Positions 1 to 7,312 are shown, numbered from the stretch's first letter. The stretch: 16,171 nt of DNA from Thermoleophilia bacterium (GCA_025935275.1 JAICVP010000016.1:1-16171); one strand, 5' to 3'. Made by a program: numbers and translations. The notes: generated by a model from the sequence alone, not told the origin.

Positions 1-742
1 CGACGAGCAGCGTGTACGCGCCGTGGAGCGACGGCACGGCGGCGACCTGGTTCGAGTAGGCCGCGCCCTTCTCGTACAGCGTGTCGAAGTTTCCGACCGG
101 GATGTGGCTCCAGATGACTCCGATCGAGCGCGTCGTCGGCTCGAGCTCGCCGAACTGGCTGGCCATCCAGGGCGGCGCTGCGGGGAAGAGCGCGTACGTG
201 GCGAAGGCCATCATCGCCACGGTCGAGACCATGACCACGTAGCGCCGGAACCGGTCGCGCGCGACGAACCAAAGCACCGCCGCGACGACGTAGGTCGCGA
301 GGAAGTAGCTCACGTACACGAGCCAGGCGAGGTAGTCGTACCAATGGATCGTGAAGGGCCCGTCCCAGAGCCACTGCTGCAGCCGCACCGTGGGCGCGAC
401 TCCGAGCCCGAGCACCTCGTCCGCGCGCAGCTGCGGGAGGACGTGCGCCTGAAAGAAGAGTCCGTCGGCCTGGCCCCGCAGCAGGTCGTAGACCCAGAGG
501 ATCGCCAGGAACGGGAGCCACTCGAGCACGACACTCCGCACCCACCCCTTCACGTTCGTCAGGGAGAGCGCGAGCAGCCCGAGGAGGATCCACATGACGA
601 GCATGTCGCGCGAGAGGGGCAGCCCCCGCTCGAGCCAGAAGATCGCGAAGGCGACGATCCAGACGACGGGCCCGCCCCAGCGCAGGATCTTCAGCGTCGT
701 CGGCGAGGCCAGCCGGGAGCGTGTGGCGTCCGTCGCGTTCAT
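1..742 (-). CDS. PAP2-family (Aur1/Ipt1-like) membrane phosphatase, N-terminal 247 residues
   Basis: This partial gene runs off the left edge. Reading the minus strand from the ATG at 742 gives an open frame of 247 residues. The product is an integral membrane protein with hydrophobic segments at about residues 23-38, 48-62, 72-86, 137-160 and 168-187. After the last comes PAAPPWM (187-193) and then VPSLHGAY (236-243). The PSLH is the second PAP2 motif (PSxH), and the APPWM-plus-PSLH arrangement is typical of the Aur1/inositolphosphotransferase-like branch of phosphatidic-acid phosphatases, which act on phospholipid headgroups or polyprenyl phosphates at the membrane. The third motif and the C-terminus lie outside the window, so substrate and integrity cannot be judged. 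There is no Shine-Dalgarno, but TAGCCT stands 7 nt before the ATG, suggesting a leaderless mRNA. It is divergent from the EncFtn gene across 59 bp. Family is confident; substrate is unknown. Confidence 0.85.
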   Translation of the reverse strand, partial: MNATDATRSRLASPTTLKILRWGGPVVWIVAFAIFWLERGLPLSRDMLVMWILLGLLALSLTNVKGWVRSVVLEWLPFLAILWVYDLLRGQADGLFFQAHVLPQLRADEVLGLGVAPTVRLQQWLWDGPFTIHWYDYLAWLVYVSYFLATYVVAAVLWFVARDRFRRYVVMVSTVAMMAFATYALFPAAPPWMASQFGELEPTTRSIGVIWSHIPVGNFDTLYEKGAAYSNQVAAVPSLHGAYTLLV

Positions 743-749
743 CCGCAAG

Positions 750-755
750 AGGCTA
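750..755 (-). promoter_or_regulatory. Candidate -10 hexamer for the PAP2 gene
   Basis: TAGCCT on the minus strand ends 7 nt before the ATG at 742. TANNNT at this distance would start the transcript at or next to the start codon (leaderless mRNA). No Shine-Dalgarno competes as an explanation. No clear -35 is visible. Confidence 0.45.
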
Positions 756-783
756 GCGGCTCGACGTTTGTGATCGAGCCGCT
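755..783. promoter_or_regulatory. Perfect 10-bp inverted repeat in the PAP2/EncFtn divergent promoter region
   Basis: AGCGGCTCGA (755-764) and its exact reverse complement TCGAGCCGCT (774-783) flank a 9-nt spacer (CGTTTGTGA). The element occupies about half of the 59-bp intergenic region. It begins at the last base of the PAP2 -10 candidate (750-755) and ends 18 nt before the EncFtn ATG, so it would cover the -35 region of both divergent promoters. This is what an operator for a dimeric regulator would look like; an RNA hairpin in the EncFtn leader is the alternative. It does not resemble the IdeR/DtxR or Fur consensus. The repeat is seen directly; the function is inferred. Confidence 0.45.
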
Positions 784-801
784 GGTGGCAACATTCGCCC
801 C

Positions 802-1116
802 ATGCCGTTCGAGCAATATCACGAGCCCGCTGACGAGCTCCCCGAGGAGACTCGGACCTTCGCACGGATGTGCATCTCGCTGATCGAGGAGGCCGAGGCA
901 ATCGACTGGTACGAGCAACGCCTCGCCCTCGAGAAGGATCCCGAGGCGCGCGCGATCATGGAGAACGCCCAGCAGGAGGAGTTCAAGCACTTCGCCATGA
1001 ACCTCGAATTCCTCACCCGGCGCAACGAGAAGTGGCGCACCGTCCTGCAGGACGTCCTCTTCAAGGAAGGCGACATCGTCGAGCACGGCGAGGCCGCCGA
1101 AGCCGAGCTCGACTAG
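802..1116 (+). CDS. Encapsulated-ferritin-type (EncFtn) ferroxidase-like protein, no encapsulin nearby
   Basis: This 104-residue all-helical protein closely resembles Rhodospirillum rubrum EncFtn, a two-helix ferritin-like protein that forms annular decamers and oxidises Fe(II) at dimer interfaces inside encapsulin shells. The metal-site pattern is intact: E29-E30-x-E32 followed by W36-Y37 matches E31/E32/E34/W38/Y39 of the R. rubrum protein, and E59-E60-x-x-H63 matches E61-E62/H65. EAIDWYEQR and LEFLTRRNEKW are the most recognisable blocks. The protein ends about 25 residues after W78 with an acidic tail (EHGEAAEAELD). I see no encapsulin-targeting peptide of the usual Gly-Ser-Leu type, and no encapsulin gene lies within 16 kb downstream. 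It starts at ATG 802 without a clear Shine-Dalgarno. Its TAG overlaps the stop of the convergent MFS gene in a CTAG tetranucleotide. Family is confident; whether it is loaded into a shell is open. Confidence 0.85.
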   Translation: MPFEQYHEPADELPEETRTFARMCISLIEEAEAIDWYEQRLALEKDPEARAIMENAQQEEFKHFAMNLEFLTRRNEKWRTVLQDVLFKEGDIVEHGEAAEAELD

Positions 1117-2261
1117 AGCGACAGTTGCCGCATGACCGCGATGCCGGCGATCGGCATCGCGGCCGCCAGCCCGTAGGCGACCGACCAGGACCCTGCTTCC
1201 ACCACCGCTGCGAAGGCCGGAGGCGCGACCGCGCTCGTGATGGCGAGAGCGGTCTGCTGGAAGCCGATCGCTGCTCCGGCCCGCCTCCTCCCCGCGAGCT
1301 CGGCCGCCGCGGTGAACGAGAGACCGTTCCAGCTCAACGAAAGTGCGCCCGCGACCACGAAGACAGGAATGAGAATCGGCAGCGGGGCCGAGAGGAGCAC
1401 CGCCGCAGCGGCGAGGGTCACGGCGAGGCCCAGCGCCAGGCGGCGGAGCGGCGCGATTCGCGCTTTGAGACGGTCCGACCAGCGGCCCGTGACGATGCGT
1501 GCCGCCGCGCCAAGAGCCTGGATGACGGCGAAGACGCCTGCCGCAGCCGCCGTGCTCAGGCCGCGCTCGCCGTGCAGGAAGAGGATGAGGAAGCTCAGGA
1601 TGCTGACCTGCGCGGCCAGGACGAGGGCGCTTCCGACCGAGAGCTGCCACATGCGCGGATCGCGCACCGGGTGGCCGATGTCGGTGAGCTCGCCCTCTTC
1701 GTGCGGCGCTTCCCTTAGTCCCGTGGCCCCCGCGAAGGCGGCGACGAGGCAGCCGGCGGCGAGCGCCACGAGGCCGGCGCGGAGGCCTCCCGCAGCCTCG
1801 ATGGGCGGCAGGAGGAGCGCAGCGAGCAGCCCACCGATCGGGAGGGCGGTCTGCCTGATCCCGAGCGCGAACCCCCGTTCCTCGCGTCCGAACCAGCTCA
1901 TGACCGCGCGCCCGCTCGCCGCGTTGACGCTCGCGCCCGAGGCTCCTCCCAGTGTCAGCGCGACCACGAGCACCGCGAACGAAGGTGCGAACGCGGCGAC
2001 CAGGAGCCCGGCACCGCAGCCGGCGAGTCCGACGCCCAGCACCACGCGCTCGCCCACCCGGTCGGCCAGGAGCCCCCAGGCGAGCAGCGTGAAGACCGAG
2101 CCCGCGTTCGCCGCGGCGATCGCCAGGCCGACGTGCGTCAGGTCGAGGTCGTATTCCTTCTGCAGCGCGGGTGCGAGCACCGGGATGCCGAGAAAGACCG
2201 CCGAGTAGGCGGTCTGGGCGCCCGTTCCGAGCGCGAGGATCGTCCAGCGGTAGCGCGCCAC
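1113..2261 (-). CDS. Major facilitator superfamily transporter
   Basis: This is a 382-residue, strongly hydrophobic protein with the 12-helix layout of an MFS secondary transporter. The loop after the second helix carries motif A, GLLADRVGER (63-72), and the second half has the degenerate repeat GRWSDRLKAR. The stretch RGFALGIRQTALPIGG in helix 5 is typical of drug/organic-anion type MFS members, but the substrate cannot be read from sequence. Translation starts at GTG 2261; there is no Shine-Dalgarno, but TAGGCT sits 7 nt upstream, inside the 24-bp gap after guaA. It may therefore have its own leaderless promoter despite lying close behind guaA. The stop codon shares the CTAG at 1113-1116 with the convergent EncFtn gene, leaving no room for a conventional intergenic terminator. 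Family is confident; nothing ties its job to guaA or EncFtn except position. Confidence 0.88.
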   Translation of the reverse strand: MARYRWTILALGTGAQTAYSAVFLGIPVLAPALQKEYDLDLTHVGLAIAAANAGSVFTLLAWGLLADRVGERVVLGVGLAGCGAGLLVAAFAPSFAVLVVALTLGGASGASVNAASGRAVMSWFGREERGFALGIRQTALPIGGLLAALLLPPIEAAGGLRAGLVALAAGCLVAAFAGATGLREAPHEEGELTDIGHPVRDPRMWQLSVGSALVLAAQVSILSFLILFLHGERGLSTAAAAGVFAVIQALGAAARIVTGRWSDRLKARIAPLRRLALGLAVTLAAAAVLLSAPLPILIPVFVVAGALSLSWNGLSFTAAAELAGRRRAGAAIGFQQTALAITSAVAPPAFAAVVEAGSWSVAYGLAAAMPIAGIAVMRQLSL

Positions 2262-2268
2262 CGCTTCG

Positions 2269-2274
2269 AGCCTA
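2269..2274 (-). promoter_or_regulatory. Candidate -10 hexamer for the MFS gene
   Basis: TAGGCT on the minus strand ends 7 nt before the GTG at 2261. It lies wholly within the 24-bp guaA-MFS gap, followed by no Shine-Dalgarno. It supports the GTG as start and a separate leaderless transcript. Confidence 0.4.
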
Positions 2275-2285
2275 GCGGCGGAGCG

Positions 2286-3863
2286 CTATTCCCACTCGAT
2301 GGTGGCCGGAGGCTTTGAGGAGATGTCGAGCGCGACTCGGTTCACACCGGGGATCTCGTTGATGATCCGGCTCGAGAGCGTCTCGAGAAGGTCGTACGGG
2401 AGTCGCGCCCAGTCGGCAGTCATGGCGTCCTCCGAGGTGACCGCGCGGATCACGATCGGATAGGCGTACGTGCGCCCGTCCCCCTGCACGCCCACCGACC
2501 GGATCGCGGGCAGCACGGCGAAGCATTGCCAGAGCTCGCGGTAGAGGCCGGCGCGGCGGACTTCCTCGAGGAGAATTGCGTCCGCGTCCCGGAGAATCTG
2601 CAGCCGCTCCTCCGTCACGTCGCCGATGATCCTGATCGCGAGCCCCGGGCCGGGGAAGGGGTGTCGCCACACCATTTCCTCGGGAAGCCCGAGCTCCTCG
2701 CCGACCCTCCGCACCTCGTCCTTGAACAGCATCCGGAGCGGCTCGACGAGGTCGAGGTCCATCACCTCGGGTAGCCCCCCGACGTTGTGGTGCGACTTGA
2801 TCGTCTCGGCCGCGCCCGCGTGACCGCCCCCCGACTCGATCACGTCCGAGTAGAGGGTGCCCTGCACGAGCCAGCGGACATCCCCGAGCTTGCGCGCTTC
2901 GTCCTCGAAGACGCGGATGAACTCCTCACCGATCAGCTTGCGCTTCTCTTCCGGCTCCGTGACTCCCTCGAGTCGCGCGAGAAACCGCTCGCGGGCGTCG
3001 ACGTGCACGAGGGGCACGTGGAAGTGGCGGCCGAACGTCTCGACGACGTGGGCGGCCTCGTCCTTCCTGAGCAGGCCGTGGTCGACGAAGACGCAGGTCA
3101 GCTGGTCGCCGACGGCCTTGTGAACGAGGAGGGCGGCGACCGCCGAGTCGACGCCGCCCGAGAGCGCGCACAGCACCCGGTCGCTCCCGACCTGGGCGCG
3201 GATGCGCGCCGCCTCCTCCTCGATGACGGCGGCGGCCGTCCAGAGCGGCGGCGCGTCCGCGACCTTGTAGAGGAAGTTCTTCAGCAGGTCGTTGCCGTAC
3301 GGCGTGTGAACGACCTCGGGGTGGAACTGGACGCCGTAGAGCCCGCGGTCAGGATCCTCGAAGGCGGCGATGGGCGTCGAGGCCGAGCCGGCGACGACGC
3401 GCGCGCCGGCGGGCGGTGCCGTCACGGAGTCGCGGTGGCTCATCCACGAGACCTGCTCGGCAGGCAGGCCGGCGAAGAGCGCGCCTTCCTCAGTGCGAAT
3501 CTCCGTGCGGCCGAACTCCGAGACGCCGGTGGGCTCGACGCGCCCGCCGAGCTCCTGGGCCATGACCTGCATCCCGTAGCAGATGCCGAGCACCGGGACG
3601 CCGAGCTCGAAGAGGCCAGGGTCGACGGACGGCGCGCCTTCCGCGTACACGGATGAGGGGCCTCCCGAGAGGATGACCGCCAGCGGACGCCGGGCTGCGA
3701 GCTGGGCCGCGGGCACGCGATGGGAGACGAGCTCCGAATAGACGCGGCACTCGCGAACGCGCCGGGCGATGAGCTGGGAGTACTGGCCGCCGAGGTCGAC
3801 GACGAGGACGGGGCGCTCCTCGGGAGGCGGCTCGGGAAGCTGGAGGACGACGGCGTCGGCCAT
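2286..3863 (-). CDS. guaA: GMP synthase (glutamine-hydrolysing)
   Basis: This 525-residue enzyme converts XMP, glutamine and ATP to GMP, the last step of guanine nucleotide synthesis. The class I glutamine amidotransferase domain (about 19-200) has the nucleophile elbow GICYGMQ with Cys95 and the His181/Glu183 pair in VQFHPE. The ATP-pyrophosphatase domain follows with the P-loop SGGVDS (235-240) and VFVDHGLLRKDE. The dimerisation domain contains HPFPGPGLAIRI and ends in the conserved KPPATIEWE. Length matches the family. The ATG at 3863 leaves a 17-residue extension before PVLVVDLGGQYSQ; no strong Shine-Dalgarno marks it, so a slightly different start is possible. It lies 130 bp downstream of guaB3 on the same strand, which puts two purine enzymes together. 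Confidence 0.98.
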   Translation of the reverse strand: MADAVVLQLPEPPPEERPVLVVDLGGQYSQLIARRVRECRVYSELVSHRVPAAQLAARRPLAVILSGGPSSVYAEGAPSVDPGLFELGVPVLGICYGMQVMAQELGGRVEPTGVSEFGRTEIRTEEGALFAGLPAEQVSWMSHRDSVTAPPAGARVVAGSASTPIAAFEDPDRGLYGVQFHPEVVHTPYGNDLLKNFLYKVADAPPLWTAAAVIEEEAARIRAQVGSDRVLCALSGGVDSAVAALLVHKAVGDQLTCVFVDHGLLRKDEAAHVVETFGRHFHVPLVHVDARERFLARLEGVTEPEEKRKLIGEEFIRVFEDEARKLGDVRWLVQGTLYSDVIESGGGHAGAAETIKSHHNVGGLPEVMDLDLVEPLRMLFKDEVRRVGEELGLPEEMVWRHPFPGPGLAIRIIGDVTEERLQILRDADAILLEEVRRAGLYRELWQCFAVLPAIRSVGVQGDGRTYAYPIVIRAVTSEDAMTADWARLPYDLLETLSSRIINEIPGVNRVALDISSKPPATIEWE

Positions 3864-3923
3864 CAGCCGGTCGCTTTCTGTCGCTGCCTTGGCACGAACC
3901 GCGCGCCACGCGCGCGCCCGGTG

Positions 3924-3929
3924 ACGCTA
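3924..3929 (-). promoter_or_regulatory. Weak candidate -10 hexamer for guaA
   Basis: TAGCGT on the minus strand lies 60 nt upstream of the guaA ATG and is the only TANNNT I see in the 130-bp guaB3-guaA gap (3864-3993). It would give a leader of roughly 50 nt containing a GC-rich GCGCGCG/CGCGCG stretch. No convincing -35 is present. The rest of the gap holds the small hairpin at 3969-3991 and no recognisable riboswitch. Confidence 0.25.
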
Positions 3930-3968
3930 CGCTCGAAAGCGGGTGGAGGCACGGGGTGGCCCCAGAGG

Positions 3969-3991
3969 GAGCGGGCAAGAGCGCCCCGCTC
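3969..3991 (-). terminator. Possible hairpin just after the guaB3 stop
   Basis: GAGCGGG (3969-3975) pairs perfectly with CCCGCTC (3985-3991) around a 9-nt loop. The hairpin begins 2 nt beyond the guaB3 stop codon. The stem is GC-rich but short and has no following U-run, so it could be a weak intrinsic terminator, an mRNA-end stabiliser, or chance in GC-rich sequence. Confidence 0.3.
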
Positions 3992-3993
3992 GG

Positions 3994-5151
3994 TCATCCC
4001 ATCCCGATCCGCTGGGCCTGCTGGAGCGCCTTGCCTTCCGTCTTGATGGACGGCGCCAGCATGATCTCCGCGCGCTGGAAATCGTGGATGTTCTCGTATC
4101 CGCACGTGGCCATCGACGTGCGGAGCGCGCCCATCAGATTCAGCGTCCCGTCGTTCTCGCGCGCCGGCCCCACGACGATCTCCTCGAGCGTCGCCACCTG
4201 CTTCACCTCGACGCGCGCGCCGCGCGGAAGCGTCGGGTGAAACGTGGCCATCCCCCAGTGGAACCCCCGGCCAGGCGCTTCCTGGGCCCGTGCGAGCGGG
4301 GACCCGATCATGACCGCGTCCGCGCCGCAGGCGATCGCCTTCGCGATGTCGCCCCCGGTGCGCATCCCGCCGTCGGCGATGACGTTCACGTACTTGCCGG
4401 TCGCAAGGAGGTGCTCCGCGCGCGCCGCCGCTGCATCCGAGATTGCGGTCGCCTGCGGCACGCCGACGCCGAGAACTCCGCGAGTCGTACACGCGGCACC
4501 CGGGCCGACGCCGACCAGGACGCCCTCCGCACCCGTGCGCATGAGGTGGAGCGCAGTGTGGTAGCTGGCGCAGCCGCCGACGATCACGGGGATCGGCACC
4601 TGGGAGATGAATTCCTTCAGGTTGAGCGCCGAGCCGTTCGACGAGACGTGCTCCGCCGAGACGACTGTGCCTTGGATGACGAGCACGTCGAGCCCCGCCT
4701 CGAGCACGAGCTCGTAGTGCTCACGGACGCGCTGCGGCGTCAGCGAACCGGCGGCTAGCACTCCGCCGGCCTTGATCTCCTCGATTCGGCGCGCGACCAG
4801 GTTCGGCTCGACCGGCTGCGCGTAAATCTCCTGCATGCCGCTCGTCGCCTCGGCGGGCGAGAAACCCGCGATCCGCTCGAGCTGTTTCTCCGCATCCGCG
4901 TAGCGCGTGAAGATGCCTTCGAGATTGAGCACGCCGAGCCCGCCCATCCGTCCGAGGGCGATCGCGGTCTGGGGAGAAACGACCCCGTCCATCGCCGAGG
5001 CAAGGAGAGGCAGCTCGAGCAGGTGGCCGCCGAGCTTCCAGCCGATGTCGACGTCGTCCGGATCTCGCGTGCGGCGGCTCGGGACGATCGCGATGTCGTC
5101 GAACCCGTATGCCTGCCGCGCCTTCTTCCCGAGGCCGATCTCGACGTCCAT
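3994..5151 (-). CDS. guaB3: GuaB3-type IMP dehydrogenase paralogue (possible GMP reductase)
   Basis: This 385-residue TIM-barrel protein belongs to the IMPDH/GMP-reductase superfamily. It starts with VEIGLGKKARQAYGFDDIAI and continues with PSRRTRDPDDVDI, the block that marks the actinobacterial/cyanobacterial GuaB3 subgroup. The catalytic-cysteine loop reads GVGPGAACTTRGVLG (Cys221), followed by the phosphate-binding IADGGMRTGGD and ADAVMIGSPLA. No CBS (Bateman) pair is inserted, unlike canonical GuaB, and the length fits GuaB3. A cyanobacterial GuaB3 has been reported to act as a GMP reductase (GMP to IMP), so the older annotation as IMP dehydrogenase may be wrong. Activity here is inferred. 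The start is taken as ATG 5151, with TTG 5154 as the alternative. TAGGAT upstream can be read as a -10 hexamer 6 nt away or as a short Shine-Dalgarno (AGGA, 7-nt spacing). guaA follows downstream; canonical guaB is not in the window. Confidence 0.92.
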   Translation of the reverse strand: MDVEIGLGKKARQAYGFDDIAIVPSRRTRDPDDVDIGWKLGGHLLELPLLASAMDGVVSPQTAIALGRMGGLGVLNLEGIFTRYADAEKQLERIAGFSPAEATSGMQEIYAQPVEPNLVARRIEEIKAGGVLAAGSLTPQRVREHYELVLEAGLDVLVIQGTVVSAEHVSSNGSALNLKEFISQVPIPVIVGGCASYHTALHLMRTGAEGVLVGVGPGAACTTRGVLGVGVPQATAISDAAAARAEHLLATGKYVNVIADGGMRTGGDIAKAIACGADAVMIGSPLARAQEAPGRGFHWGMATFHPTLPRGARVEVKQVATLEEIVVGPARENDGTLNLMGALRTSMATCGYENIHDFQRAEIMLAPSIKTEGKALQQAQRIGMG

Positions 5152-5157
5152 CAAGCG

Positions 5158-5163
5158 ATCCTA
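5158..5163 (-). promoter_or_regulatory. Candidate -10 hexamer (or Shine-Dalgarno) for guaB3
   Basis: TAGGAT on the minus strand ends 6 nt before ATG 5151, within the 42-bp gap after the sugar kinase. It fits TANNNT at leaderless spacing, but its AGGA is also at a good ribosome-binding distance, so the two readings cannot be separated from sequence alone. Confidence 0.35.
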
Positions 5164-5193
5164 CCAACCGCCTCCGGACGGGCCGGGAACCGC

Positions 5194-6156
5194 TCAGGCG
5201 TCCTGGCGGACCGGCTCCAGGCGGTCGAGCGCGACGTGGGAAGCGAGTCGCTGAGCTTCACGGATGTCGAACTTCCCGGGGCCCGCCTCGAGCACCGAGG
5301 CCGCGCTCGCGGCCACCGCGCTGCGGACAGCATCCTCGTAGGAGCGGTCGTTCATACGGGCTGCAATGAAAGCTGCGAGGAGCGTGTCGCCCGCACCGAC
5401 CGTGGAGATCGCCTCGAGCCGCGGCGCCCGTGCCCGAACGCGAACGTCGTCGGAGCGCTCTTCACGGAAGCGCGCGTAACAACCCGCGTCGAGGGTGATG
5501 ATGACGTTTCGGGCGCCGAGCTCCGCGATTTCGTCGAGGGCATTCGAGAGGTCCTCCTCGTCGACGAACTCGTGCCCGACGAGCGACTCGGCCTCCCGCA
5601 GGTTGGGGGCAACCAGGTACGGCTCGGCTTCGATCCCGAGCCGTAGCGCCTCGCCTTCGGAGTCGAGCACGGTCATGAGCCCACGGCGATTCGCCTCGCG
5701 AATGAGCTCCGCGTAAAGGCCGGGGTCGACGTCACGGGGAAGCGACCCGGCGAACACGACGTAGGCTGCGCCCTGGGAGAGATACGTCAGCTTCTCGCGC
5801 AGCACGTCGAGCTCGTCGTCCGCAACCTCAGGCCCCCACTCGTTGATCTCGGTGTAGACGTTCGACGTCGGATCGAGCACGGCCGTCGACGTGCGGGACT
5901 CCCCTCTGATGCGCACGAAGTCGTTGAGAATCCCCTCGTTCGTCAGCTCCTCGACGAGGAGCGTCCCGGTCCGGCCGCCGGCGAGACCCGTGCAGACCAC
6001 CGGCACGCCCAGGCGGCGAGCGGCTCGCGCGACGTTGATTCCCTTGCCGCCGGCGCTTGTCGTCCCCTCGCTCGCGCGATGGCGCTGCCCAAGCTGGAAG
6101 TTCGGGACCAGCAGCGTGCGGTCGATCGCAGCGTTGAGGGTGACGGTGACGATCAT
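5194..6156 (-). CDS. PfkB-family sugar-phosphate kinase (1-phosphofructokinase-like)
   Basis: This 320-residue ribokinase/PfkB-fold kinase belongs to the FruK/LacC branch, which phosphorylates fructose-1-phosphate, fructose-6-phosphate or tagatose-6-phosphate with ATP. It starts MIVTVTLNAAIDRT, the typical FruK/LacC N-terminus, and carries PfkB signature 1, GGKGINVARAARRLG (36-50), and signature 2 with the catalytic GAGD (254-257, Asp257 as base). FAGSLPRDVDPGLY (135-148) is the other conserved block. No PTS fructose transporter or FruR regulator is adjacent, so fructose-specific use is not supported by context. The ATG at 6156 overlaps the stop of the upstream carboxypeptidase by one base (TGATG), which indicates translational coupling. 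Family is sure; the substrate is not, so I give no symbol. Confidence 0.88.
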   Translation of the reverse strand: MIVTVTLNAAIDRTLLVPNFQLGQRHRASEGTTSAGGKGINVARAARRLGVPVVCTGLAGGRTGTLLVEELTNEGILNDFVRIRGESRTSTAVLDPTSNVYTEINEWGPEVADDELDVLREKLTYLSQGAAYVVFAGSLPRDVDPGLYAELIREANRRGLMTVLDSEGEALRLGIEAEPYLVAPNLREAESLVGHEFVDEEDLSNALDEIAELGARNVIITLDAGCYARFREERSDDVRVRARAPRLEAISTVGAGDTLLAAFIAARMNDRSYEDAVRSAVAASAASVLEAGPGKFDIREAQRLASHVALDRLEPVRQDA

Positions 6157-7304
6157 CAGAAGGGCGAGAGGCTCGAGAGCATGTCACCGGCTTCGTCGAG
6201 CGCCCGCCCAGCGTACCAGCGTACGCGCGCCGGGATACTGGGCTCCCCGACGGTCTCCGTGGCGACGAGCGGATGGCGGGCGACGACCGTGTCCCCGTCG
6301 TAGACGACGATCTCGCCGACCGGATCGCCCTGGGCAACGGGCAGGTCGAGCTCCTCCGGCGCGACGACTTTCTCCATGAGCTCGTGGTCGAGCGACACGG
6401 TGGCGCGAACGCGATCCTCGGAGACGAGCGCCACCTCGTCGTCTGAGAACGGGACGCTCACTTCTGCGTACGGGCGGTTGCGCGCGATCACCTGCACACG
6501 CCCGTAATGGCTGAAGCCCCAGTCGAGCAGGGCCCCGAGATCACGGTTGCGCTTGCCGCGAGAAGGCCCGCCGAGGAGGACGGCGTACATCGTCACGCCG
6601 TCGCGTTCCGCTGCGGCGATCTCGCTCCAGCCCGCCAGGTCGGTGTGCCCGGTCTTGATCCCGATCGTGCCGGGATAGGTCTTCAGCAGATCGTTCCAGG
6701 CATAGAGCGTCCGCCCACCCTCGATCTCGCCGCCGGTCTGCGCGACGATCCGGCGGAAGAGGGCGTGCTTCATGTCCTCTCTGGCCAGGGTGTATGTGTC
6801 CAGCGCGGACGAGTAGTGCCCCGGAGTGTCGAGCCCGTCGGGTACGACGTAGTGCGTGTGGGCGAGACCGAGCTCCGCAGCTCGCTCGTTCATCATCCGC
6901 ACGAACTCCTTCACGCTGCCGCCCCCCACGTCCGCGGCAAGGGCGTACGCGGCGTCGTTCGCGCTCTGGATCAGCGCAGCCGCGAGCAGATCCTTGACCT
7001 GGAGCCGCTCGCCTGCCTGGAGATCGATCGTCGATTCGCCGACCGAGGGGGCCGGCCCCTGCACGCGGACGACCTCGTTCTTCTTCGTGTTCTCCATGGT
7101 CAGGAGCGCGGTCATGAGCTTCGTGAGGCTCGCCATCGGCACACGCCGATCGGGATTGAGCGCGTAGAGCGTCTCGCCCGTCTTTCCGTCGACGAGCAGC
7201 GCGGCAGACGCCTTCACGCTTGGAGGAGGCGTCGCGGCGGTGGCCGACTGGGCTGCGACGAGTGAGAGGAGCAGCCCGGCGATGAGAGCAAGGCGCCGGA
7301 GCAC
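6156..7304 (-). CDS. dacA: D-alanyl-D-alanine carboxypeptidase (PBP5/DacA family)
   Basis: This secreted penicillin-binding protein of 382 residues trims the terminal D-Ala from peptidoglycan pentapeptides. A signal peptide (LRRLALIAGLLLSLVAAQ, then SATA-A) leads to the S11 peptidase domain with all three active-site motifs: S59-LT-K62, S114-A-N116 and K217-T-G219. A C-terminal PBP5-like beta domain follows, and the protein ends in a segment that could be an amphipathic membrane anchor (VRWYAGRALDEAGDMLSSL). The open frame continues much further upstream without looking like protein. I chose GTG 7304 because it puts the signal peptide at the very N-terminus and has TACGCT 8 nt upstream; TTG 7313 would overlap that hexamer. 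It is the first gene of a minus-strand series and is coupled to the sugar kinase by a one-base overlap. Confidence 0.93.
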   Translation of the reverse strand: MLRRLALIAGLLLSLVAAQSATAATPPPSVKASAALLVDGKTGETLYALNPDRRVPMASLTKLMTALLTMENTKKNEVVRVQGPAPSVGESTIDLQAGERLQVKDLLAAALIQSANDAAYALAADVGGGSVKEFVRMMNERAAELGLAHTHYVVPDGLDTPGHYSSALDTYTLAREDMKHALFRRIVAQTGGEIEGGRTLYAWNDLLKTYPGTIGIKTGHTDLAGWSEIAAAERDGVTMYAVLLGGPSRGKRNRDLGALLDWGFSHYGRVQVIARNRPYAEVSVPFSDDEVALVSEDRVRATVSLDHELMEKVVAPEELDLPVAQGDPVGEIVVYDGDTVVARHPLVATETVGEPSIPARVRWYAGRALDEAGDMLSSLSPF

Positions 7305-7312
7305 GGATCTCA

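Noticed and set aside
739..1650. Long minus-strand frame across the EncFtn gene
   Set aside because: It runs antisense to EncFtn and out of frame with the MFS gene, is Arg/Gly-rich with no recognisable domain, and is a GC-rich shadow.
1868..1881. CGAACCCCCGTTCC, resembling a LexA half-site pair
   Set aside because: It lies deep inside the MFS coding region, has a C-rich centre instead of the preferred purine/pyrimidine pattern, and is not near any start codon. Treated as chance.
2273..2288. TAGCG/CGCTA inverted repeat at the guaA end
   Set aside because: Only 5 bp per arm, straddling the guaA stop codon; too weak to call an operator or terminator.
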